Assembly: GCA_019115825.1 (NCBI GenBank)
Contig: DXCV01000070.1
Location: forward strand, 1 to 61,126
DNA: 61,126 bases
Reading direction: 5' to 3'
Source: Candidatus Bacteroides pullicola
GTDB lineage: Bacteria > Bacteroidota > Bacteroidia > Bacteroidales > Bacteroidaceae
The position numbers were made by a program, and so were the translations under genes. Position 1 is the stretch's first letter; each line of letters starts with the position of its first letter. Positions 34,914 through 44,142 of the stretch are shown here, in pieces. The notes below the pieces were generated by a model that saw nothing but the letters and a program-made list of their open reading frames with translations, was not told where the DNA came from and made no database searches.

Positions 34914-36290
34914 TTATGCCGTAACCTGCCAATATCCTTGTTTCCTTCCTCCCACACGTTTCAACAGGCCAAGTTCCTGAAGGCGGGAAAGATTGTGAAT
35001 GATACCTCCCATTGTCGCATCAGGAATCTTCTCACATAACTCTTTTCGTGTAGCATTGGGGTGTTCATTCAGATAGGCCAATATGGCCTGTTGCTGCTCC
35101 GTTAGTTTTTGTATGGTCTTTTGCATGGTCTTTTGTACGGTCTTTTGCGTCGTGTTTTGGCCGTTTTGTGCAGTCGCTCTTTCCGGATATTCAAACTTGA
35201 AGGTTGTCCAAATGCCCGAAGCATCATAGCGGAACTCCGGCGTGGAGAATCCGTCATTCTTACAAGCTGTGATGATACGCTCAATGCCACGTCCCCATGC
35301 CTCAATCTCACCTGCACGGAAGAACGTGTTGGCAATATCTGGATTGTAAGGCATACTCCGATGCGAGGACAATAAGGTCTCCACAGTCCACCCTTCGGGT
35401 AATACCCCACCGTTTATGATCTCCAATTTGTTTTCATACACACGGATTTGGATGGGAGAAGGTTCCGCATAGTCTTTGTTGATGCAAGCATTCAATAATG
35501 CCTCGCGCAAAGCTTCACGGGGTATAGGCAGTGTTTCTATCCGTTGGATGCCCTCGTATGTAATGATAGCTTTCATGTATTTGGTACACAATAAGTCCAT
35601 TAGTTTCGCGATTTGTTGGAACAAATTGCCATGCACTTCGTCCTGATACACCAAATCCATGCCTTCACGGAAGAAACCAACCTTTACAAATGCTCCGGTC
35701 ACATACTTCTCCGGGTCGGGATGGAACAGTAAGGCGGCAGCACGTTTCAGATAACTGCCCTCATAAAGCCGGAGTTTCTCCAACAGTCCGTGATTGTCAT
35801 CCATCAAGTCCGCTTCCTCCATGCGTCCGCTCCGTTTGGCGTACTTACGGAACAAATCGAATGTGGCGTTATCCAAGTCCTCCGCTTTCAGATAAGGCAC
35901 AGGTACACCGTCCCAAGTCTTGCCCTGTTTGCGAAGCATGAAACGGTCGAGAGCCGCTCCTTTCAGTTCCTGATTGGTTGCGCCGCTACGTTGGTAATAC
36001 TTGCCACGAAAACTGACGGGATAAGGATAAGCCTCCGTCACAATCTCCAGATAAGATTTCCCGTCCTTCTCTTTCAGATTGACATCCACCAAGATACCCA
36101 TCATGTCGCGCACCTTGTTAGGAATGTCCTCCATCAGCTTCTTGGCATCCTGCACACCGCACACCTCGCCATCATCCTTTACGCCTACATAAAGGACACC
36201 GCCTTGTGCATTGGCAAAGCCACAAATCCATTTCTGGTATTCATCGCGCCAAGATTCTTTGAACTCGATGTTTTGGGACTCGGGTATCAT
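34914..36290 (-). CDS. Schlafen/AlbA-domain ATP-binding regulator with winged helix
   Basis: The 458-residue protein has an AlbA_2/Schlafen domain (about residues 1-125; NIEFKESWRDEYQKWICGFANAQGG), a middle region ending in a HATPase_c_4-like domain (about 255-365; EALREALLNACINKDY) and a Gln/Lys/Thr repeat linker (about 377-393, four-residue repeats of the type xQKT). A C-terminal winged helix (about 398-458) follows. Such genes recur inside type I restriction loci of gut bacteria. Its ATG overlaps the previous gene's stop as ATGA, so it is the last gene of the operon. Base composition here is higher in GC than in the two genes before it. Confidence 0.8.
   Translation of the reverse strand: MIPESQNIEFKESWRDEYQKWICGFANAQGGVLYVGVKDDGEVCGVQDAKKLMEDIPNKVRDMMGILVDVNLKEKDGKSYLEIVTEAYPYPVSFRGKYYQRSGATNQELKGAALDRFMLRKQGKTWDGVPVPYLKAEDLDNATFDLFRKYAKRSGRMEEADLMDDNHGLLEKLRLYEGSYLKRAAALLFHPDPEKYVTGAFVKVGFFREGMDLVYQDEVHGNLFQQIAKLMDLLCTKYMKAIITYEGIQRIETLPIPREALREALLNACINKDYAEPSPIQIRVYENKLEIINGGVLPEGWTVETLLSSHRSMPYNPDIANTFFRAGEIEAWGRGIERIITACKNDGFSTPEFRYDASGIWTTFKFEYPERATAQNGQNTTQKTVQKTMQKTIQKLTEQQQAILAYLNEHPNATRKELCEKIPDATMGGIIHNLSRLQELGLLKRVGGRKQGYWQVTA
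35112..35159 (-). repeat. In-frame 12-nt repeats in the Schlafen-gene linker
   Basis: Four 12-nt units start at 35112, 35124, 35136 and 35148 with the plus-strand core GGTCTTTTG. They encode the repeated xQKT linker, keep frame, and could expand or contract by slippage to change linker length without frameshift. Confidence 0.85.
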
Positions 36291-36868
36291 TTTAAATATT
36301 CTTTATATTCATTACGTAATCGTGCTTCTATCTCAGTTAGGATGCAAATTTGGTTGTTTATTGCTTCTGCCAAGATATGAAAAGTTTCTATTTTCTTTTC
36401 ATGTAAAGCTTCATACAATTGTTTAGAAAATTCAGATGGCTCTATTGCTGCTATTTTTTGATTGATTTCTCCGACTAAAAGGAATAACTTGTTTATAACA
36501 TCCATAGATTCTCTTCCATGATATTTGTTTACTATATCTGAGAAATCATAATAAAGATATATGCGATTCTCATTATCATAAGACAATTTATTGAGTCTAT
36601 CTATAGCAGCCTGTATATTTCCAACTGCGATTGGATTTACAAAATCTTTATTACTTCCTTTCAAACCTGTCTGAAGCGTTAAATAAGCATCAATAGCATT
36701 TTGATAGCACAGCATAGCTTTTTCAACAATTTCTGTTTTCCGTTGAAAGACTAATTTCCTTATCTTTCTTCTATTCTTTACCCCTTCGAACCAATTATTA
36801 AGCAGCGCTTGTATAATAATTGTAATGATTGACCCAAGTAAACCAGCTGTTATTAAAGAGCTTTCCAT
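36287..36868 (-). CDS. Hypothetical protein with N-terminal membrane segment
   Basis: I do not recognise this 193-residue protein. Residues 5-25 (LITAGLLGSIITIIIQALL) form one membrane segment, followed by a basic stretch (NRRKIRKLVFQRK) and an otherwise helical, soluble domain with coiled-coil-like Glu/Lys content. The gene is markedly AT-rich. Its stop codon overlaps the start of the Schlafen gene (ATGA), and it follows another unrecognised gene by 14 bases, so it belongs to the defence operon. A membrane effector or sensor is only a guess. Confidence 0.7.
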   Translation of the reverse strand: MESSLITAGLLGSIITIIIQALLNNWFEGVKNRRKIRKLVFQRKTEIVEKAMLCYQNAIDAYLTLQTGLKGSNKDFVNPIAVGNIQAAIDRLNKLSYDNENRIYLYYDFSDIVNKYHGRESMDVINKLFLLVGEINQKIAAIEPSEFSKQLYEALHEKKIETFHILAEAINNQICILTEIEARLRNEYKEYLK

Positions 36869-36882
36869 TTCTTATAAGGTTG

Positions 36883-37710
36883 TTAGAATTCTATCTTATC
36901 AAATACCAATTTAGATAATTGACATATATCTTTATGGTATTCAAACAATACATTGATAACATCAGTCATCCTTATTATTTTCAAAGTCTCATTTGAATTA
37001 TACAATGTCTTTATTTCTTCTTGTGGATTTTCTATTAAAGGAGTTTGTCCTTTAACAACAATTTCAGGCAACCGAGATAATGTGATAAAGCAAGTAGAAT
37101 GTTTTCGCTTGTTTAGCTCTTCATACTCTATCATTCTGCGATGTTTTAAAGTGTTCGCCCATTCAGCCACATTTTGATTACTATATTTAGTCTTTATGTT
37201 AGTCAAATGGATCTTAGCATGAAAAGATTTCAATCCTTCTTTTATTTGCACATCAGGAACAAGTTCTATAACATCTTTTTTCTTACAGTGTCTTAATACC
37301 TCTTCTATGTCATTTAAGACTAATGTTTCTTTCCATCGCTTATACAACTTGTAATATATCCATACAATCTGTAGCAATATGTCATAAGTTGCATTATACC
37401 AAAGAATCGCAGTATTGACAAATTGAGATTGTATCCACAAGTGACCTCGGTTGTCGGTATCAGCAGACAAGTACTCAGGATATTTCATTTGGCAAGATGT
37501 AATCAAAGCAAAACGAGCTGCACATATTTCATCGTACAAATCTTGCAATCGACGGCACGTCTCAATTAGTATAGCCTTTTCTTTTTTAGATACCACAATA
37601 TTCAATTCATAACGAATTTCAGTTCCATTCAAATACTCCGGAAGCTCTAGTAGTTGAAAGGCTTCCTTGAATGTAGGTATTTGTTTTTCCATTTCTTTAA
37701 TATGTACCAT
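36883..37710 (-). CDS. Hypothetical protein, possibly HEPN-like
   Basis: A 275-residue, largely helical, AT-rich gene product I cannot assign. QFVNTAILWYNATYDILLQIVWIYYK (about residues 95-120) and VAEWANTLKHRRMIEYEEL (about 180-198) resemble the core helices of Cthe_2314-like HEPN proteins, where an N-x-x-K-H-type motif sits on the last helix. This is a weak, pattern-level resemblance. It lies 22 bases after the restriction-modification fusion gene and 14 bases before the membrane protein gene, so the three are co-transcribed. A toxin or RNase effector role is inferred only from this context. Confidence 0.6.
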   Translation of the reverse strand: MVHIKEMEKQIPTFKEAFQLLELPEYLNGTEIRYELNIVVSKKEKAILIETCRRLQDLYDEICAARFALITSCQMKYPEYLSADTDNRGHLWIQSQFVNTAILWYNATYDILLQIVWIYYKLYKRWKETLVLNDIEEVLRHCKKKDVIELVPDVQIKEGLKSFHAKIHLTNIKTKYSNQNVAEWANTLKHRRMIEYEELNKRKHSTCFITLSRLPEIVVKGQTPLIENPQEEIKTLYNSNETLKIIRMTDVINVLFEYHKDICQLSKLVFDKIEF

Positions 37711-37732
37711 TCTATACTTTATTTACCAAATA

Positions 37733-40700
37733 CTATTTCAAATAACGGTTAAGAATTTCATTTTTCCTTTCAATATAATTGTCAATCACAACCTGAGCTT
37801 TATCCATTTCCATCTCATAACCCTCTATTTGAGCAACTATTGCATCTTGCTGTTCCAACGAAGGCACGGGTATCTCATATTGTTTTAATAATCCGGCACT
37901 GATATTGGCTTGATTTATCGATTTTGACATCACCGAAAAACCATGCTCCCGGATAGGTTTGCTATTGAGTATATAAGTAAGATATTTCGGATTGAGCATA
38001 TCTTTCTTATAATTTACCCGAATCAGATAGCCGGCAAATATGGCAGGTCTATCACCTGTATATATGGCAGACTTACCTACATGAACAGGACTATTGGTGC
38101 GATTGAACAAAACATCATTTTCATGTAACATATATCGCGCAATATCATCAGGATCATTAGAATACACAACATCATCCCAAACAGTCTTCCCGTTCTGTAT
38201 ATTCCCCATTCGCACTACGGAAACCTTACCTGTTGGTGAAGATTTGGAAGAAGTACCATATTCAAAAGACGAGCATAACGTTTCCAATCTTTTATGCTCA
38301 TACTGATTGAAAACAGGCAAGATTATATCATCAATCTTTTGTTTCAAGATATTAATTTGCGATATGGCTGTGTCGTATTCTTCATCTACTTGGCTACATT
38401 CTTTTACAATCTTATCTATAAGATCTTTGGGCACTTTAGGAATTGGGATCTGCTCTATATCTTTAGGATATACATGCGGTTGTGCAGAACCCTTCTGTAA
38501 ATAAAAGATTTGACGTTGAATGCTTTTAAGAAAGTTGTATATAAAAAAAGTTTCTATGTCACTTTTCCCGATAACAGTAGTACAATCAGATGCAAATATT
38601 GGTTCCTTCCACAAATTTACAAATCCAGCATTAGCACCTGAAGCACTAATAGTGATAACATTCACTTCCCTATTAGCTTCATTATGATAACCGGCAAAAT
38701 TTATTCCCCCTGCGACCACCTTTATATTCCCTTCTTTACATTCCGCTGAAGTTATTGACTGTCCTTTTTGAATAAAGGCTATATCTTTCAGTTTTAAAAG
38801 TTCATATTTACTTTGAACTTCAATCTTCTTATTAATAGAAGTCTTTATCACCTTATCAAATTCCACCCGCGAAAAGTTTATCAAATCAACAAGATTATTG
38901 ATAGATACATATTCTTCGCAATCTCCACCAATGTTCAATTCTTCCCCAAGAAAATTATGACGTATAATCATGTTAATTTTATCCTCATTATGCAGATTGG
39001 CAGGGTCAAATAAGGGTGTTTGTATTTGAGCTATGCCTTTGTTCCGTTCCAATTCATTGTCTTCATCTACATCACTTACACCTATGTATTTAATACCCTC
39101 ATTCCCTTTACTGCTGCTCCATTCATATCCCAAGAACTTCTTTATTTCACCCGTTTTTGAGGGGCTCTTAACTATTACTACCGGTTGTGGATTACTCATT
39201 GCCAACAAGAAGAAATAAAGTTTTTCCTTTTCTATTGCTTTTATACTGCTAATGATATATGAACGTAATTCCACTTTACGCATTTCTTCCGTATACTTGG
39301 ACGTGATGCGTTTTGTTTTGATTTTCTTGGCACGAGAATCATTTTTGAACTTGTCAACATAATCTTTAAACAGGTCTATTCCAAGTAAAGCATCATTGGG
39401 AGCAGAAGAAAACAGAGTCTTATAATCTTCCACACTTACTCCAATGCGCTCGCAATACCGTTCCAACAAATCAAGGTCTGCATACCGTTCGTCATGGGCA
39501 GTATTGCCCATAAACCACGCATCCACTCGATATTTATAGTGAACGGCCAAAGCTGGATTCTCTCTCTTACGCCTTAAGAACAATGTCACTGTATTTGTTC
39601 CTGTCTTGCCAAATGTTCCGCTTCCCATTTCCACAATAGAAATTATATCGAAATATTTCAAAAGAATCTCACGACACTTGATATAAATGCTGCCATTGCT
39701 TAACACGCTAGATGGCAGAATGATTGCGGCAACTCCACCGGGAGAAAGCAATTGTTTAGCACGTTCTATGAAGAATGTTTCAATGCTGTTGTTCTTTATT
39801 ATGTCGCTTACTTCGGCTGTCAATTCATATTTTTCCCTTTCTTCGAGGCTCAAAGTCTCTAAAAATCCTTTTACACTGTAAGGAGGATTTGCAATTAAAA
39901 CTGAGAATGCTCCATCTTTGACTCCTGTTTTATCAGACAGGGCATCTGCATAAATGATATTAATTCCCTCCTGACCATACATAAAAGAAGAGACTTTGGC
40001 TACTTTAGACAGACGATATTCTTTTTCTATGCCAAATATTTCTTTATAATATTCTGTTACTTCATCACCTTTGTATTGTTCAACAAAGGGTCTAATCTGC
40101 TGGGCATATTCATTCAAGAAATGCCCAGCGCCACAAGCATAATCTATCACTTTAGGAATGCTGGTGCTATCTCGGATTATGCTTTCCAGCGGTAAAGAGG
40201 AAACCAAGAAACGCACAATAGGCGTAGGCGTGAAGAATTGTCCTTCGCTTTGTTTTACTCCTTGATCTAAAAAACCTTCGAACAAATCTCCCAAGAATTG
40301 ATTTTGCTCTTCCGTTTTTAGGCGGATATCTTGCAGCATTCTTACGACTTCTTTCAATATGACTGCATTCTGATTGAACAATTGTTCATTGTGTACATCC
40401 AAGAACGCAAAATCGTTGTTTGAGAAAAATTTCAATTGGCGGAAATATTCCAATATTTTCTCTTTAATTGCATCGGGATCATTCTTTTGTATTTTGAATG
40501 TTTCTTCAATGGTTGCGTTATCAATGTAAGTCACATCTTCGTTCAAATAGTCCTTCATTCCTATCTGATACATCTTCTGCAACCGGTCCTGAAAATTGTA
40601 GTAATCATCATAAGCTGCACCTTTCCACATAAACTGTAATTCTTTTCCATGACGCGTCTCATCTACAATTTTAACCAGGAACAAATTGACCAATTTGTCA

Positions 40701-41533
40701 AAAGCATTTTCACGTCCTGACACATTGTATTGGCGCATGATTGTTGCGAACTGATTATATTTCCTTTGGATTGCAGTTGCATCAACTATTTGCAAGTCAT
40801 CAATGGTGAATTTCTTTTTACCTATATGAAAAGGAGCTATTTCTTCTTCAAAAATTCCTTTTGTGTTATAATCTAATTGATAAGTGTTTTTCCATACTTG
40901 ATAATATTCGTCGCGATTTCCCCCTCTTCTTGTGACTTCTTCAAAACTTGTCAGATTTTTATTTGATAACAAATAGTCTTTGTTATCCAACATCGAAATA
41001 ACATGATACGTACGTTTGCATGCACCATCCACTAAATCTGATGTATAAAGGCAAATATACTGTGCTTTCCGATAGGAATTATAATAATTGAACAATTGAC
41101 CGCCGTTTTGCAACATTAGTTTCCAAGCCTTATTAAACTCGTCACTTTCTGATTGTTCTGTTGTCTTACACTCTATCAGCAAATATTCATCGCCATTGTT
41201 ATCTCTTACTATAATATCACAGAATCCTCCAGTATCGCCATGTCCTCCAGGCATCCCTTTTTCAAGAATAATTTGTTCTGGATAATAACCTCTTTCTAAA
41301 AGACTGGCCACACATTCAAACACAACAAAATTCTCAGGCTGATGAAAGTTTTTTGTTGTTTCACGTTCGGCCTCTATTTCATTAGGATATATCAAACGTT
41401 TATTCGTGAAATCTACAGAAAGCGTGGTACCTGTTTTATCAAACGTTTTGGAATATATGGTAGAAACAGAATTATCTTCCATTTCAAATCCTATTGCCTG
41501 CAATAAATTGCGGAAATTATCTTGTATAATCAT
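37733..41533 (-). CDS. Single-chain restriction-modification protein (nuclease + N6-adenine methylase + two target-recognition domains)
   Basis: A 1266-residue protein with three parts. Residues about 1-180 form a type I R-like N-terminal nuclease domain with the PD-(D/E)xK residues D106 and E121-x-K123 (LLIECKT). About 270-720 is an HsdM-like methylase: motif I DYACGAGHF with D464, and the catalytic NPPY at 549-552. About 920-1266 holds two HsdS-like target-recognition domains separated by a helical spacer. No helicase motor is present, so it should cut without translocation, like type IIG enzymes. The gene is strongly AT-rich compared with its neighbours and was probably acquired. Confidence 0.87.
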   Translation of the reverse strand: MIIQDNFRNLLQAIGFEMEDNSVSTIYSKTFDKTGTTLSVDFTNKRLIYPNEIEAERETTKNFHQPENFVVFECVASLLERGYYPEQIILEKGMPGGHGDTGGFCDIIVRDNNGDEYLLIECKTTEQSESDEFNKAWKLMLQNGGQLFNYYNSYRKAQYICLYTSDLVDGACKRTYHVISMLDNKDYLLSNKNLTSFEEVTRRGGNRDEYYQVWKNTYQLDYNTKGIFEEEIAPFHIGKKKFTIDDLQIVDATAIQRKYNQFATIMRQYNVSGRENAFDKLVNLFLVKIVDETRHGKELQFMWKGAAYDDYYNFQDRLQKMYQIGMKDYLNEDVTYIDNATIEETFKIQKNDPDAIKEKILEYFRQLKFFSNNDFAFLDVHNEQLFNQNAVILKEVVRMLQDIRLKTEEQNQFLGDLFEGFLDQGVKQSEGQFFTPTPIVRFLVSSLPLESIIRDSTSIPKVIDYACGAGHFLNEYAQQIRPFVEQYKGDEVTEYYKEIFGIEKEYRLSKVAKVSSFMYGQEGINIIYADALSDKTGVKDGAFSVLIANPPYSVKGFLETLSLEEREKYELTAEVSDIIKNNSIETFFIERAKQLLSPGGVAAIILPSSVLSNGSIYIKCREILLKYFDIISIVEMGSGTFGKTGTNTVTLFLRRKRENPALAVHYKYRVDAWFMGNTAHDERYADLDLLERYCERIGVSVEDYKTLFSSAPNDALLGIDLFKDYVDKFKNDSRAKKIKTKRITSKYTEEMRKVELRSYIISSIKAIEKEKLYFFLLAMSNPQPVVIVKSPSKTGEIKKFLGYEWSSSKGNEGIKYIGVSDVDEDNELERNKGIAQIQTPLFDPANLHNEDKINMIIRHNFLGEELNIGGDCEEYVSINNLVDLINFSRVEFDKVIKTSINKKIEVQSKYELLKLKDIAFIQKGQSITSAECKEGNIKVVAGGINFAGYHNEANREVNVITISASGANAGFVNLWKEPIFASDCTTVIGKSDIETFFIYNFLKSIQRQIFYLQKGSAQPHVYPKDIEQIPIPKVPKDLIDKIVKECSQVDEEYDTAISQINILKQKIDDIILPVFNQYEHKRLETLCSSFEYGTSSKSSPTGKVSVVRMGNIQNGKTVWDDVVYSNDPDDIARYMLHENDVLFNRTNSPVHVGKSAIYTGDRPAIFAGYLIRVNYKKDMLNPKYLTYILNSKPIREHGFSVMSKSINQANISAGLLKQYEIPVPSLEQQDAIVAQIEGYEMEMDKAQVVIDNYIERKNEILNRYLK

Positions 41534-41591
41534 AACTTTTATCTTAAATGAATGATTCTCACAAAGGTAATCAATTGATTTTATTCCATTG

Positions 41592-42590
41592 TTAGTTATT
41601 CCTATTAATCAGATTTACCACCACCTTCACCATCACGTCCTTCTCCTCCGTGCGACTTTCAGCAATCATCAACGTAAGGGCAACAAGCGTGTTGTCGGCT
41701 ATGCGCTTTGTTCCATCCGGATTGTAAAGGATGCCATTCCCAGCCATGAACCACAAGAAGAGCGTGGCGGCAATGCGCTTGTTGCCGTCGCTGAACGAGT
41801 GATTCTTCGTGACCAAATAAAGCAACATGGCTGCTTTCTCCTCCACAGAAGGATAGAGGTCTTGCCCACCGAAAGTCTGATAAATCTGCCCGATGGAGCT
41901 TTTGAACGAATCGTCTTTCTCATGGGCAAACCACTGGCTTCCGCCAAACTTTGTTTTCAGCTCTTCGATGGCTTGCATGGCTCCCTCATAGGTAGCACGA
42001 AACCTTGCTTCGTTGGTTGTTTGTTCCACGGCCAATTGTTGGTAATCGTATTTATCCAAGGTATCAAGGGCATAGGCATAGTCGGAAACAACCTCCACCA
42101 AACTGAGTGCATCATCGGAAGTCAATGCCTCTTGTGCCTTGACCGTCTTGCCTAAAACAGCTACCAACTGTTTCGATTCCGTATAGCGTTGTTCCGTCAA
42201 AGCCTTATTGATGGCATAGCCCTTCACCAAATACTCTTTCAGCACCTTGTTGGCCCAAATGCGGAATTGTGTGCCGCGCTGGCTTTTTACACGATAGCCT
42301 ACCGAGATAATGACATCCAAATTGTATAATACGACATTCTTGGTCTGCGTAAATCCCTCTCTACGGCCATAATTCTTGGTATGTGCAAAATTTGCACATG
42401 TGGTCTCACGCTCCAATTCATGTTCCTTATATATATTATTAATGTGTCGCCCGATAACAGTCCTGTCCTTTTGAAACAGTTCTGCCATCTGTGCCTGTGA
42501 AAGCCAAACCGTGTCTCCGTCCATCCTAACATCTACGGTGGTCTGCCCATCGACAGTACGGTAAATTACTATTTTATCATTCAATTCCAT
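41592..42590 (-). CDS. RhuM-family protein with C-terminal Fic domain
   Basis: The 332-residue protein has an N-terminal RhuM domain (about 1-130; VWLSQAQMAELFQKDRTVIGRHINNIYKE, then SVGYRVKSQRGTQFRIWAN). The C-terminal Fic fold carries an intact motif at residues 264-272 (HSFSDGNKR), so AMPylation-type activity is possible. RhuM/Fic genes sit between hsdM and hsdS in many type I loci of gut bacteria; their role there is not settled. The start at 42590 overlaps the end of hsdM by 14 bases. No inhibitory motif is obvious. Confidence 0.87.
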   Translation of the reverse strand: MELNDKIVIYRTVDGQTTVDVRMDGDTVWLSQAQMAELFQKDRTVIGRHINNIYKEHELERETTCANFAHTKNYGRREGFTQTKNVVLYNLDVIISVGYRVKSQRGTQFRIWANKVLKEYLVKGYAINKALTEQRYTESKQLVAVLGKTVKAQEALTSDDALSLVEVVSDYAYALDTLDKYDYQQLAVEQTTNEARFRATYEGAMQAIEELKTKFGGSQWFAHEKDDSFKSSIGQIYQTFGGQDLYPSVEEKAAMLLYLVTKNHSFSDGNKRIAATLFLWFMAGNGILYNPDGTKRIADNTLVALTLMIAESRTEEKDVMVKVVVNLINRNN

Positions 42591-44142
42591 ATCCCAACTC
42601 CTTAAACAAGTTCGACAATTCCCATTTGCTCTCTTCCTCCTGCCGAAGCAATTCACGCATCTCGCCTTGCAGCCGCTTCATTTGGGTGTCGAAGTCAATG
42701 CCTTCATCGCGATTCTTAAACTCAATGTACTTGCTGGACACAAGCGACCAACCCTTTGCCTCGATTTCCTCCAACGTGGCGGAATAACAATATTCAGGCA
42801 CATTGTGATAAGTCTGTTTATAACCTTCGCGTTGCCAGTTGTGGAAATTCTCGGCAATCTGTGCGATTTGTTCTTGTGAGAACTGGATGTATTTCTTCTC
42901 GAAAGGCTCTCCCCATTGGCGCAAGTCGATGAAAAGCACTTCGTTTTCCCGGTTGCGGTATTTCACCAGTTCGCCGTTCTGCTCCACCGTGCGAGCTTTG
43001 CGGTTGCCTGCCAATATCCAAAGCGTCACGCTGGTGTCGGTAGAATAGAACATATTGCGTGGCAGGATGACAATGGCTTCCACCAAATGGTTCTTCAGCA
43101 GCTGACGGCGGATGTTCAGTTCCGTGCCATCACCGCTCAATGCACCGTTAGCTAACAGGAAACCCGCCATGCCGTTGGCAGACAGCTTGGAAACGATGTT
43201 CAAAATCCAGCCATAGTTGGCATTGCTTGTAGGCGGTACTTCATATCCCTGCCAGCGTGGGTCATTGGCCAATTCATTCTCTGCACGCCACGACTTTTGA
43301 TTGAAAGGCGGATTAGCCATAATGAAATCGGCCTTCAAGTCCTTGTGCTGGTCGTCATGAAACGTATCAGCGGCACGCTCGCCCAAGTTACAGGCAATAC
43401 CCCGGATGGCAAGATTCATCTTTGCCAACTTGTAGGTAGTGTTGGTATATTCCTGCCCATAGACGGAAATGTCTTTCCGGTTGCCATGGTGCGCCTCGAT
43501 GAATTTCATGCTCTGCACGAACATGCCGCCCGAACCGCAACAAGGATCATATATCTTACCCCGATAGGGTTGTATCATCTCCGCAATGAGGTTGACAATC
43601 GTCTTGGGCGTGTAATACTCTCCTTTACCCTTGCCCTCGGCTATGGCAAACTTGCCCAAGAAATATTCGTAGACACGCCCTATCAAGTCGTGTTCCTTGT
43701 CTTTCTGCGTATCTATCGTACCAATCACATCCAACAGGCTTGCCAGTTTGGTGCGGTCCAGTCCCAATCCGGAATAGTAATTGCTGGGCAAAGCACCTTT
43801 TAGGGATGAATTGTCTTTCTCCACCTGTGCCAAAGCCGCATCTATCTTGATGGCAATGTCATTCTGCTTGGCATTCTCCATCAAGTAATCCCAACGACTG
43901 ATTTCATTCAAGTAGAATACATTCTTGGCATTGTAGAATACAGGCTGGTCTACAAACGCTTCCTTATGGTCGGCTATCAGTTCATTGCGTCGTTCCAAGA
44001 AGCGGTCATAGGCGTATTTCAAGAATATCAAACTCAAAACTACATGCTTGTATTCCGAAGGTTCAACCGAGCCGCGTAATTTATTTGCCGAATCCCAAAG
44101 GGTTTCTTCTATGCTTTTTTCTTTCTGTTGTTTCTTTGCCAT
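42577..44142 (-). CDS. hsdM: Type I restriction-modification methylase subunit HsdM
   Basis: The 521-residue N6-adenine methylase has an HsdM N-terminal helical domain (about 1-150), SAM-binding motif I DPCCGSGGMFV (about residue 200) and catalytic NPPF at 277-280. It is full length and looks functional, but neither hsdS nor hsdR follows; the next genes are RhuM-Fic and a single-chain restriction protein. It would need a specificity subunit from elsewhere, or could borrow the recognition domains of the neighbouring fusion. TACATTTG on the minus strand at 44312-44305 is a candidate -7 element. Confidence 0.93.
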   Translation of the reverse strand: MAKKQQKEKSIEETLWDSANKLRGSVEPSEYKHVVLSLIFLKYAYDRFLERRNELIADHKEAFVDQPVFYNAKNVFYLNEISRWDYLMENAKQNDIAIKIDAALAQVEKDNSSLKGALPSNYYSGLGLDRTKLASLLDVIGTIDTQKDKEHDLIGRVYEYFLGKFAIAEGKGKGEYYTPKTIVNLIAEMIQPYRGKIYDPCCGSGGMFVQSMKFIEAHHGNRKDISVYGQEYTNTTYKLAKMNLAIRGIACNLGERAADTFHDDQHKDLKADFIMANPPFNQKSWRAENELANDPRWQGYEVPPTSNANYGWILNIVSKLSANGMAGFLLANGALSGDGTELNIRRQLLKNHLVEAIVILPRNMFYSTDTSVTLWILAGNRKARTVEQNGELVKYRNRENEVLFIDLRQWGEPFEKKYIQFSQEQIAQIAENFHNWQREGYKQTYHNVPEYCYSATLEEIEAKGWSLVSSKYIEFKNRDEGIDFDTQMKRLQGEMRELLRQEEESKWELSNLFKELGYGIE

